A stretch of DNA of 64,000 nt. Source: Congeria kusceri. Taxonomy: Eukaryota; Mollusca; Bivalvia; Myida; Dreissenidae. The stretch lies in NCBI GenBank assembly GCA_027627225.1, contig CM051036.1, positions 35,176,426 to 35,240,425 of the forward strand, read 5' to 3'. Shown here one piece after another: positions 1 to 12,700 of the stretch (the stretch's first letter is position 1; each line of letters starts with the position of its first letter). The translations under genes and the position numbers were made by a program. The notes under the pieces are model-generated. The model made no database searches, was not told the origin of the DNA, and was given only the letters and a program-made list of their open reading frames with translations.

Positions 1-8
1 GAAATACT

Positions 9-270
9 GGGGCCATATTCCAGAAACATCTTAAGTAGATCTTAAAATATTTTCACTTAAGCTCCATTTTTTGTAAGGTAATATTTTTAAAACTACAGAG
101 AAATTAATGGATCCAATTACAGTTAAGTAAATATTAGTTAATAATAAGCTGATAATTAGTGACCATATAGCAGAATTTCATGTATACATGGAATAAAATG
201 CTTAAGAAAAATGATAATTTTAATGCTAAGGATAAGACTTCACCTAAGATGTTTCTGGACTACTACCCCA
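9..270. mobile_element. MITE, CAGAAACATCTTAAGT family, copy 1
   Basis: GGGGCCATATTCCAGAAACA at the left pairs with AAGATGTTTCTGGACTACTA and CCCC at the right. Confidence 0.8.
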
Positions 271-618
271 GCTTAGTACCGTTAATACTAATACTAATAT
301 TTCACCAATGTTGCATTCACAAGTAAGATAACGCTCAAGATGAAGATTTCACTGTTATGGATCATTATAGAATACAAACCTAGCAACGATTTTTTACTAA
401 TTTAAAATACTTAAGTATTGATTAAAACACATCTAAATGCCTTAAAAACATGCGTACACAAAAGTTTAAAAACAAACTTACTGGATGATACAAAAATTGT
501 ACTCCAATGTAAGAATACACAAAATGACAACATTTAAATATTACATTAAAAAAGCTGTAAACATGACACCTAAATACAGTATTTTCGCTTGTCAACCAAG
601 CAAAAGGCTTAGTGGACC

Positions 619-885
619 AGGGCCCATATTTTTAAAGATTCTTAAGCCATTTTTAAATTAAGTTGAACATAAGTCAAAATTACAATTTGTGTTTAAAACA
701 CTATGCTTTGGAACATCTGCATGACTAATGCTGGATATTAATACACGTTGAATTATATTGCAAATTATGTGTCAAAATCTTTCAAAAATGCATTACTTCG
801 TCAGAAAATCCAATAATTAAATTTAAGAATTTTAAGATTTTTCTTAAATTTCAACTAAGATTCTTTATAAATACCAGCCCAGCCC
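619..885. mobile_element. MITE, GGGCCCATATTTATAAAG family, copy 1
   Basis: GGGCCCATATTTTTAAAGAT at the left, GATTCTTTATAAATACCAGC at the right, body aligned with 7871-8131. Confidence 0.8.
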
Positions 886-956
886 TATCATACATGTACC
901 ACATTAATACAACCCAATTCATCTCCAGTCTGATGTGACAAAAGTATGTGTAACTA

Positions 957-1150
957 GGCCCCTATTCACCAACCCATTCAAGAGACTTAAGAATAATGAA
1001 AAGACTTATAATCAACAAATAATACGGTTCATTCTGTATGTGCCGGGCACCAATGTTGCTAACGTCATTAATAAATCAAGAATGCTCAAATTAGCGTTGG
1101 TGATTACAAAGTAAAATCAAAATTAAGTATTTTCTTTATTGCTAAGTCTT
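957..1150. mobile_element. MITE fragment related to 37757-38011
   Basis: CCCCTATTCACCAACCCATT start and internal CACCAATGTTGCTAACGTCA match the 37.8-kb element (CACCAACCCAAGC; ACCAATGGTGCTGATGTCA). Right terminus eroded. Confidence 0.55.
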
Positions 1151-3651
1151 ACGTAGGTCAGTCGCCTGTACAAGCCCTAAATCTTAAAGTGACGTTATGT
1201 TTTGTTTAGATGTATGTTGTCGCCTGCAAAATTGGGTGATAAAACTATAAATGTTATGATAGAAATGTATACTTAAAATATTTATGGAAACTTGTTCGAA
1301 TTGGCTTAGAAAACATAATTTCATTGTAAATGGCAATTGAAAATTAACTATCTGATAAATTGTTGTTTGTACAATGTATTAGTGAAAATCATAGCAATTT
1401 GGATAATGACAAATATTTACTAAAATGCCATTTCATGGGGTACAGAACAGGGTTCTGCTTGAGTTGGAAGTTTAATAGAACAATAAAAACCTAAAATTGT
1501 TTGTAAAAAGGTTCTATGTAGTAAAGCAATTAAGGTCTGCTTTTAGCAAGATTAAAACTGGAGAAATGAACACGATTTTGCATTTCCTTTCTTAGTAGCA
1601 CAGCAACTAATGTACATAAAAAAAATAAATACGATGGCCATCGTAAAACAAGATTTAGCTACCAGTATATTATTTGCGAGACTTTAAGAAACAATTATTT
1701 CACAGTTCAAAATCATGAAACTAACACTTACTATGACATGTTTCACAAATGAATCATGTCCCAATAACTCGAGTAATGAATTGCCATTTCTGTCGAAAGT
1801 ACAAAATACATGAGCACAGCACAGCACCAGACAAGTTATGCTGCATTACAACTCTCTAGCCTCTGTTCCAAAACACTGGTTGCACTTTGAACTTGTATCC
1901 TGAAAACCTAGCTGCCTTTAAACAAAACCACCCAGATATTGCCGACTAAAGAGACAAATTTTAGCAACTCAACATTTTCTATAGCCCATCAGACCTTGTT
2001 ATGCTTGTATAACCCAGAGATTCTAGAGCTAACAGCCGATTTGCTAATATGTAAGTGACGTAACAAAAACATTCACAACAAAACAATATAATATTTACCT
2101 GATGTCTTCCTTACTCTTTGGACTTGCCAGAACAACTAGACATTATAATGAAAGCATACAACAAGCACCTAGTACAATAATTAACTATTCAAGCATAAAT
2201 AGGCGTGTTGTGGGAAAACCAGGCTTAAAACACTGCGTAAAGTGTCGTCCCCGATCAGCCTGTGCGGTCCGCTTTTACGGTATTTTCTGTTTCAAGGAAG
2301 TCACTTCTAAACACAAATCCACTGTAGATGGAAAGTGTCGTCCGGGATTAGCCTGAGCGGACTGCACAGGTTGATTCGGGATGACACTTTATGCACATGC
2401 ATTAAGCCGTTTTCCCACTACATGCCTCAAATGATACAACAAATGTGAAAGCAGTATCTTTGCTTAAACATTGTTTCCAACCAAATACAAGGGATTGTTT
2501 CTATTGTATAGAACAATCACCCTTACAATCACACTGTTTTATAATGGACCACGGAGAATATTAAAATTCTGCATCTATTAATGTAACAAACATTATATGC
2601 AAACATCTACACACAATATTCATTTCAATTATACTACTCAAAATTTGATAAGGAACACTATGTTAGTATAAAAGTATGTAACCTGTACATATGATTACTT
2701 GATAAAGTGAAAATTGTTCTTAAGACATTCCAGTCATTTTTCACTGCATCTTCGAGTCAGCCAAAATGCTAAAATTAACAAACCAATTTGAACAAACAGC
2801 AGCAAACGTTAGCAGTAAGCTTTATACATATTGATCCACATCAAATGCTGAGTAGTATATTTCACATAAATTTCTATGTAATTTAAAAAACAACACTTCT
2901 CACAACTTGCTACAAAGACTTCTGTCTCTGTATCAATTTTCAGAGAGCACAGGTAATTGTGATCTTCAAGCCAAACAAACAAAAACATATTGCACACCAA
3001 CACTAGACAACACAGAATAACAAGAGCCGTACAGATCGAGTCAAAACAACCTACATAAAATTATAACCCCCAAAACAATACTATATAATTATGTAGACCA
3101 AATGATCTCATTTGCGACTACATGTATGTGATTTGTAGAAATGTTTTACTCTGATGCACGATCATTGTCTGACGAGAGTTTTCACGAACACACACTTTAA
3201 GATTTAGTCTTTCCACGTCTACAGAACCCAATGACAAATGAAAGAAATGTGTAATATTTTCTTCCATTTTTTGCAAAGAATGCATCTTTAATAGCCAATA
3301 CTTACTTTAAACCATTCACTCTAACATGACAGAGAAGTTCTTTAATGTCAGAGTTTTTAATTACGGAATACCTTGATATTTAATTAACAACCGTATATAC
3401 TTTTAGACATGGCCATTGAATATGGATTCCATATTTATGCATTTTTTTCTTGCAAACCGTCAAAGTCAGTTTTCTGACCAATGTTGTAGTTTTTTTCAAT
3501 TTCTTACATTTCCAACAAAGGTGTGAAGTAAGGTGTTAACAAAGACCTCCTCTTCTTCTGAACAATGAGCCACAATTGTCATTGTCCATATTTCATGCAC
3601 ACTGAGCAGCTACTTTCATTGTTAGTCCATATTTTCTGAACACTAAACACA
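1151..3651. other. 3' UTR and/or downstream sequence
   Basis: AT-rich sequence past the stop codon with only the foldback element at 2.2 kb. The transcript end lies somewhere here or beyond. No other coding signal on either strand. Confidence 0.5.
2201..2430. mobile_element. Foldback element, copy 1 (3' of the gene)
   Basis: AGGCGTGTTGTGGGAAAACC start, TTTTCCCACTACATGCCTCA end, core forward (TTTACGGTATTTTCTGTTTC). The 84-codon frame at 2102 overlaps it and is not a gene. Confidence 0.85.
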
Positions 3652-3747
3652 TTATTTCAGTTTTCTAATTGAGGACTTAATGGAGTCAATGCGTTCTTGG
3701 TTGTAGGCTCTCAGATCCTCCAACTGGCCTTTGTTTCTCAATAAATC
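3652..3747 (-). CDS. GSE1: GSE1-like exon 14, stop codon (residues 984-1014)
   Basis: Acceptor TGTTTGTTTTCAG; phase 0. It encodes DLLRNKGQLEDLRAYNQERI then DSIKSSIRKLK and TAA at 3652-3654. It continues the heptad pattern of exon 13 and ends where vertebrate GSE1 has its final LQAELDHLRKC coiled coil. Frame and length agree with a natural C terminus. The polyadenylation site was not assigned. Confidence 0.9.
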   Translation of the reverse strand, partial: DLLRNKGQLEDLRAYNQERIDSIKSSIRKLK

Positions 3748-6700
3748 CTGAAAACAAACATTTACAATATAGAAACAATAAACAACTGTTCATCATATCA
3801 AATCACAGCTGCCCAACTTTATGACTTACCAAATAAGCAGACATTTCCTAAGTAATCTTAACTTATCGAACTAATCATCATTTTCATCTTAATATTTTGT
3901 TTCAATCTTTATTGTGCTATATAAGGCCACACAAAATGTACAAAGTATGTCGGACCTGTGATCAACCATCAAACATTTCCTAAGTCACCCAAAATGTACA
4001 ACACACATGTATTTATATGGACCTTAAGTACTGTATTATAGCTATCAATATTGCTGTACTGCTTGATTATATTAAATTTCCCTTATTTCCAACATCAATC
4101 TACATCTGTGAACGAGCCTGTCTCTTTTTCATGACAATGAATGCAAAAGTTACATGGAAAAAAACATTTTTGGTTGACGTTTATGATCTAGTTTTACATA
4201 GAAACTAGTGATCAACAAGGAGTCAATCAATTTGAGGCGTGTCATGGGAAAACCGGGCATGTGCGTAAAGTATCATCCCAGATCAGCCTGTGCAGTCCGC
4301 ACACGATAATCCAGGATGGCACTTTCCACCTACAGTGGATTTATGGTTAGAAAAGGCTGGGCCTGGCTAGCTCAGTTGGTAGAGCGCTGAACTGTCAACC
4401 TGGGGTTTGCGAGTTCAAGCCCTAAACCGGCCACATAACTTGTGTGAGGATTGGTCATGAAAAAATTTCTACTGCAATTCCCCCCTTACCTCTGATTCAA
4501 GTAGGGCAGTTGTTAGTTACGGTCATAAGTATGTGCACTCATTTACTGGCATAAGTATATGCACTCGGTACTGGTAAACCGCTTAGACTGGCTAAGCCTG
4601 TCCAGGAAAATTGAGTAGGTTAACGGACCGCCGTTATATGACTGAAATACTGTTGAATACGGCAAAAAAAAGAAACAAAATGTTTAGAACAAACTTCCTT
4701 GAATCAGAAAATACCATCAAAGCAGAAAAAGTCGTCCCAGATTAGCCTCTGTGGACTGCACGCACATGCATTAATCCCGGTTTTCCCACGACACGTCTCA
4801 TTCGAAAAAATTGAATATCAAGACATGAACTAGTGAACATAAAGTATAAAGTCTTTATAAAGGACCAATCTAGCAGTTAAGAAGAACAGGAAAGGAACTG
4901 TTAAAAGGACTCTGTCTACATAAGGGGTCTTAAAATGTCAAAAGCGCTCAAAGGACACATATTTGAATACTTACACAATAATAAATATTGTGAGTAATAC
5001 TCAAGAATAATTCATGTTAAACATTCTTTTGGGATTTATTCGTCTTCCCATTGTCTTGAAAAATATTATTTTAGTCAAATTTATTGTTGTTATTGTGTGT
5101 GCTAATTATGCAAGTGTATGCTTTAACAATTGTGAGTATCTTTCATTATCAATACTGTGGAATTACTTGAATTCGCGGGTTACAAATTTCACGCACTTGC
5201 GATTGCGGACATAATCGCGCTGTCTTAAATTCGGGCAACTACGATTGTTGAAAAAACAAACACATGGGAATTTGTTTTTACACAAAATATGTGTCACTTA
5301 TTCAATTATGCAACCAGACAGAACACCAGTGAAGGGTCCTATTGTGACAGCTTGCAATCAACACGTATATTAGTACCGGATTATGCTCTTAATTGACAAC
5401 GGTGGTCGCAGATTTAGGCGAGACAATAGATACAATATATCACGTTATGTCAAACTGACACTTTGTTTCACTTAGTGCCAATTAAAAAAACTCGTTACGG
5501 CTCCACATTGAGGGCGCTCATTCTTTACTCAAAAGATCAACTTGTAAAAAGTAACATCTTCATGTTCCTTTTACCCATTGTAGTACGGGTGTTCATAATT
5601 GTGCCTTGGCGAACTGTGTTATAGAAATACAATTTTGTTGTTATGCGTTACAAAATTTTTATACAAAAGTAAAGATCTCAATGTACTCTGCGCTACAAAG
5701 TGTTTTTATGGAAATCAGTACCCACGTTTTCCATGCGGATGACGTGACATTCTACATGTCGGCATAATTTTCGCGCGCTTAACATCATGTTAACAGTAAT
5801 ATTCGGAAAGGCGTTTCGGATTTTGAATTGATTATACGCGACTTGAAATTAATTATAATTATTTATATTAGATCTGTATATTTTTATATACAAATCGAAT
5901 ATGTTACAAATAGATATAACACAGATAGGATGTTTACAACAATTTCAAGGCAAGTTTATTACGTTTATGTTTTGAGAAAATGGGCTTTAGTGTATACATG
6001 TATATTTATATATATGGACCCCGCAAATCGCGATATAGCGGATCTGCTGTGTATGACAGCAGTTAAATGTACGAAAACGCCCACAATTTAATTTAAAAGA
6101 AAACAAGAGGGCCCTGAGGGCCCTAGGACGCTCACCTGAGACCTTGTAACCCTATTGGAATTTACATCCACGAGTCGTGGCTTAAGTTTATCCCAGGGGC
6201 ATAAGTCATTTTGCTGTTTAAGTCTATATAAACCATGTGACCACCGGGGTGTGACCAGTTTTTACCCCAGTGGCATAATTTGAACAATATTTGTAAAGGA
6301 CCATTATACGATGTTACATACAAATATGAAACCTCTAGTCCTTGCGGTTTCAGAGGAGAAGATTTTTATAAAGTCATTTTGCTATTCAAGTCTATATAAA
6401 CCATGTGACCCCAGGGGTGTGGTCAGTTTTGACCCATGGGGCATAATTTGAACAATCTTTGTAGAGGACCACTATATGATGTTACATACCAAATACGAAA
6501 CCTCTGGGCCTTGCGGTTTCAGAGAAGAAGATTTTTAAAGACATTTTGCTATTTAAGTTTATATAAACCAGGTGACCCCCAGGGCATGGCTAGTTTTGAC
6601 CCCAGGGGCATAATTTGAACAATCTTTGTAGAAGACCATGATACGATGTTACATACCAAATAAGAAACCTCTGGGTCTTGCGGTTTCTGATGAGGAGATT

Positions 6701-9700
6701 AGTCATTTTGCTCCATATTCTATATAAACCATGTGACCCCCAGGGTGTGGCCCGTTTTGACCCCAGGGGCATAATACTGTGTAAAGGACCACTAAAGGAT
6801 GTTAAATACCAAATATGAAACCTCTGGGCCTTGCGGTTTCAGAGGAGAAGATTTTTAAAGTCATTTTGCTATATATTCTATACAAACCATGTGTCCCAGG
6901 GGGCGCGGCCAGTTTTGACCCCAGGGGCATAATTTGAACAATCTTTGTAAAGGACCACAATAGGATGTTAAATACCAAATATGAAACATCTGGGCCCTGC
7001 AGTTTCAGAGATTTTTAAAGTTTACACTTTAAATCTATTTTTAGCTCTGGTGACCTACATATGCAGCGGACCGTAACGATTTGAACAACTTTGAAAGAGG
7101 GTCACCCAATGATCATTCCTGTGAAGTTTGGTAAAAATCTGCCAAGTGGTTTAGGAGGAGATGTTGTTTGAATGAAAAGTTGACTACAGACGCACGCACG
7201 ACGGACAACGGGCAATCACAAAACCTCACCATGAGCACTTTGTGCTCAGGTGAGCTAAAAATGCATTCATTAATCAGAATGAAGCCGAGTAAGAAAACTT
7301 AATAAACTTTCATTAAAAACATTGGCATCGTAACATATAGGCCTATCTGAGCATATTTACGAACGATTACCTACGTACATTTGAATGAACGAGTCAGCTC
7401 CCAAGGTGTTGCAACACAACGAAATCGGTATATAGTCGCGAAAATTATACCACTGCGAAAATTAGTGATTCCACAGTACCCCTGGTATCAATACTAGAGG
7501 GTATTTTCCTTTGTGGATTGTTTCCCCAAATATTTGATAATGTCAAATTGTATACATGCATTTATTCTGCAATTTTTTTATTTATTTTTTTTCAGATAAA
7601 TTCCAAGGTACAATAAGGTGCAATAGCTTGATAAACATGTCAAAACTGTGGACCACATTTTGCTGACAGAGTCTGTTTAATCAAGCGCCCCTCTGACGCT
7701 ACCTCCATTCTCTGACTGAGCTGCGAGGCCTGAAGGTTCAGACGCGAGTTCTCTCCCCTTAGCTGCCGGTTCCGCTCCTGTAACATCTGGTGTTCGAGCC
7801 TCTCCTCTGCAAACAAGACCACACAATGGTGTACAGACAAACTGCAGGACCAGCTGTGATGTGCAAAACCTGGGCCCATATTTATAAAGATTCTTAAGCC
7901 ATTCTTAACTTAAGTTGAACACAAGTCAAAATTACAATTTGTGTTTAAAACACTATGCTTTGGAACATGTGCGTGACTAATGCTGAATATTACTACATGT
8001 CAAATTATATTGCAAATTCTATTCAAAATCGTTCAAAAATGCATTACTTTGTCAGAAAACCCAATAATTAAATGTAAGAATTTAAAGATTTTTCTTAATT
8101 TTCTACTAAGATTCTTTATAAATACCAGCCCAGGGCATGTATTCCAGAAACATCTTAAGTTTAACTTAAAATATTTTCACTGAAGTTCCAATTTTTGTTA
8201 TGCAATATTATTTTAACTACATATGAAGTAATTAATCGAATTACAGTTAACTATATAATAGTTTATATAGAGTTGATAATAAGTGAAGACTAAGCAGTAT
8301 TTCATGTACACATGGAATAAAATGCTAAAGAAAAATGACAATTTTAAGGCTAAGGCTAAGATTTTACTTCAGATGTTTCTGGAATACGACCCCTGGGCTG
8401 GTATTTATAAAGAATCTTAACATTTTGAAATTTCATAAATGGATGTTCTCAAGAAAGAAATACATTTGACACAGAAGTTAATGAAATGTATTGACAAACA
8501 TTCAAATATATTTTTTTATAATTCTAAATGTTGTCACCGTGACACTTTTCACAGGCGCAGGAAAATTAGTTGCAGTAGTAAAATCTATATGAATTAAATC
8601 TACAGAATGTACCGCTATGCGCATGTGCACTATAAATAACTGTGGGGACGAAAATAAAATATTGTTTGTTTCCCCTCCCGCGACCGAAGCTAATGAAGGG
8701 TGGGTCGGTAGGTCGGAAAAATATTTTATTTGAATACACAATAAGTCATTTTCATTCATGTTTTCCTTATGTTGGAAATGTTACCTTATGTTATTATTTC
8801 GTAATATTTTCGTTGTAGTAGATTCATAACATTCTGCTTATTTACGTAATATTATATTCTAATTAGCTTACAATAATTTATCAAAATTTAACAAACAATA
8901 ACATACGTTAAAAACAAGAGCGTAGTTATAAAAACGTGTAATAGCGTGACGTTGCAATTTGCCAGGCATCCAAAACAGAACGCTGTTAGCAACAGCCATA
9001 GCAACGGTGACTGTCAAACTGCGGCTAGCAGTTTGTAGCAGTTTGTAGCTGAAAAGTGTGTTACACGCTTAGCACGTGGAAAGTGTTTAACAGCATCAAT
9101 CTGTAATAATGTATCTGAACAACGCAAATGCTAGCGCATAGATGAATTAGCATTATATGGAAATAAAAACAAATAGGACTTAGTTCATTAATAAAAAGAA
9201 AGCAACACACCATTTTTGATAAATTAAAATAAAAAGAAAAGGCGCTGAAGTTGATTTACTTTCATTTTTGACAAAGACTTTAGTTCCGCTAACTTTCATT
9301 CAAATGTTGCCTCAGCCAAAGTTTTTGCATAATTCTTATCCGTGTGCAGTGATGAGTTTGAATAACACTTTCGTTAATTATAACTAAATCTAGTAATTTT
9401 ATTTTTTTTAAATAAAATAAAACGTTTGACGCGATCAGTTTGTCGAGTTAAATGACGTCGTAATTCATATTCTTAGTAAACGGTTCCATTCACCAAAATT
9501 CACCAAACTTATGATATTTATTTATAATTATTTATTTATTTACTATTTTAATTTGTAGTAATTTATTACAAATGCGGCTGTTAAAAACACGCATATCTAT
9601 AACAAAACACATACCTAACACAAATGTGTTACAAATGACTTGCACCTTTATCAATTAAAATTGTAATGACGACGCCAATTTGCATATTGGAAATTTTATG

Positions 9701-12700
9701 CGTTCTCATTGGCTGACTGTTTGGCTCTGGTTAAGCTGACTCCTCCTGCGTCAAGATTTTATTGATAATGGACACTTGGTGCATAAAGGCGAGTTTGTTC
9801 ATTGCCGGTGGGTGTTCTTTGTCTTTAAAAGAAACATGCATATGCAAGCGGAAATGGTTGCGCTCTAGAATCTGACACTGGATGTTATGGCGTACTTTTC
9901 GTAAAAGCATGCGTAAAAATACGCCAAATTACGCGTTACAGAGAACTGTCCGTTTAAAGTCATTTTATAAGCGTCTTTTGAAAGAAAGATCTGTACACGC
10001 TACTGGATTATTTTTAAGGATCCGCAAACAACATTTTCACACACAAATAAAATAAAATATTGTTGTCTTTGGTCTATAAATTTTTTGGGGTCGCTGCGAT
10101 TTTGCTGGGTCGGTCGCGAGAGGGGAAACAAACAATATTTTATTTTAGGCCTAGTAGTGCACAATTTTTTTAGGCGTGTGTTTGAATCCTGCTGGAACCG
10201 TGTTTTGGAATACAAAATTTTAGGCATTTTGCTTTTTTCTTAATGACTCCATTAATATATTACTGCTACCAGGAAAATATGATCGTGAGAAATGGGAATA
10301 TGCCTTCTTTTAAAACGTGTCTATATTTATGGGAATTATCATCGATATGCCCCTTTAAATTCTAATTCCATGTGCAAGTATTTATTATGTCATGAACGAG
10401 TTCCAAAGCACTAATTTCAATTTTGACTTATTTTCAACTTAAAGACGTTCGCAACAATTTCCTTCAATTTTTTTCCAACGACAGATTTTCTTAAAACTTG
10501 GCACAAACATGCATCAATGTATCCTTAAACTAAAACAGTCTTAAAAAATAGAGGTCACCAGTCTTTTTCCCGAAATATTGAATTTTGAATACGGTACCTG
10601 TCGAAGCCTTTTTTCAGTTTGTGTTACTTAGAATGTTGAATAATATAAAGCGTTTATATTCAAACAAAGATGGAGATTTTTTAATGCATCTTTTTTTAAA
10701 TGTTTCGTTTGGTAATATACAAGTGCAGTTTAATGATAAAACGCGCTATATCTACAGTTATCATTAACCAAAGGACTTGTAATGGACGCTTAACGAGGTG
10801 AATTTTGCATTAAATTTGCCTGTGAAAACATCAATAATTTATCAAATATACGAATATCTTTTGTTCCAAACGACAGATTTTGTTAAAAGATCCCACATAC
10901 ATGCGTCATTGTATACTGAAACTAAAACAGTCTTAAAAAATAGGGTTCACCGGCCTTGTTCCGGAAATATTTGGTTTTGAATACGGTACCTGTCGAAGCC
11001 CCTTTTTCAGTTCGGATTTTTATCAATGTTTTAAGTATATAGGATAGTTATTTTTCAAACAAGGTTATGGTTCTTTCAACTGATATGTTTGTACATGCTT
11101 TGTTTGGCAATATACATGTGTATGTTGATAATAAAAACATTTTACCTAATTTACTGCTTAAATAATGAATTTGAATGGACATTTACGTGTGTCAAATGGG
11201 AACTAATAATGCTTTCTGAAACTTCATTTTTATCAAGTGCATATTTTGTTAAAGACGACAGATTTTCTTAAAATTTCGCACAGACATGCACCAATGTATA
11301 TTTACACCAAAACATTAATAAAAAGATTTGCTCACCGAACCTGTTTGGGGAATATTGGATTTCATATAGGGCACCTGTGTAGCCTTTTTCCTGTTTCGTT
11401 TTAACATACATAAACAACGTAATGATATTTAATGGATCATTTCTGAACTAAATTTGTTTGGAAATACATTGCATAGTGTGTTTTTGATTATTATATATGC
11501 TTTATGAACTTTTACTATTAAAACTATATATTTTGAATGGACATTAGAGATGAAATTAGTATATTGTAACCTATATACAATAAAAAAAAAAATGAAGCAA
11601 AAGGAGAAATTAACCCCATTATTTTCTTTTTGTTGCGAACGTCTTTAAGAATGACTTAAGAATCTTTATAAATATGGGCCCAGCACTGGAAAATTGTCAA
11701 CCGGGCTTGCTCAGATTATTAGTTTTATACAAAAAGGTGGATTTGTAACATTTTCTTGCTCTCACATAGTAATATAAGGAATCGGGCTTGCTTGGCCAGA
11801 CTGCTCGTTTCGATGACTGATCCATGGGAGATAACTATAAAAGATGACAGTCTAGTCTAGTCATACATGCTGTACCTTGCTAGAGATATTATTACATGGT
11901 CAAAGTCAGATTTTAGGATGAATTCAGTCTAAATGCACACATCACTAAAGACATTCAAAATTTGTGCTCAGGTGAGCTAAAAAAAGTCCAGAACATTCCA
12001 CAAATCAAGAACACAGATTTTCTAATTACATTACCTCTTGTGTGCCTCAGGTAAGACTCCATTACCGTCTCGACTCCCGGCCACTCAAAGGAGTCTGGTT
12101 GCCATGGTGACATGCGGGGCTGGCTACCAGACATGGGAGACAAATCACTCAGGGCACGACCACTCTCACCTGAATGCATATTGACATACTAGATACTGGG
12201 ATAAGAGTTATAAATAAACAGTAACATAACATGCACAACCACATATTATAGTTGATTTAATTAAAAATGAGGGGATAAACCATTTAGTGATAATAGGAGT
12301 ATTTGGAGTAATTGTGACTTTCTGTTTATAAACACCCTCCAATCATCTGTATATATCATCTGTGTATATAACGATTATCGCTTGCTTTTAAACTGACTGT
12401 AGTTGAAAAGCAGTTTGGTCCAGTAATTAGCCTTTTGTTTTTGAATTAAAAGGAAAATATGGGTACAGTGAAACTGTATTTGAAACTTTGTATAACAGAA
12501 ATACCAACATGGTAAAATGCCAATTTCATGAATAAATGCATTGCTATAAGAAATATCGCCATTACCACAAGATCTGCTCATCTCTTTCTGTCGCGTCGAG
12601 AGCAACACCGACTCGTGGAACTCCTGGGCGAAGTTCCTGCTCAATGAGTTCGGTCTCTGCTGCCTGTGCAAGCCATGCTCGGACTTCTGACGATCCAAGC

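Noticed and set aside
2809..3003. 64-codon minus-strand frame past the stop codon
   Set aside because: Composition typical of AT-rich non-coding DNA; no splice signals linking it to the gene.
4362..4434. Possible functional tRNA gene (A and B boxes present)
   Set aside because: Sequence continues as a 320-bp family found at 40.7 and 47.0 kb, with A-rich end and target duplications; a SINE head, not a tRNA.
7640..7702. Extension of exon 13 to a TGA (reading EGRLIKQTLS...)
   Set aside because: The in-phase donor GTAGCG and the clear coiled-coil continuation in exon 14 give a better gene model.
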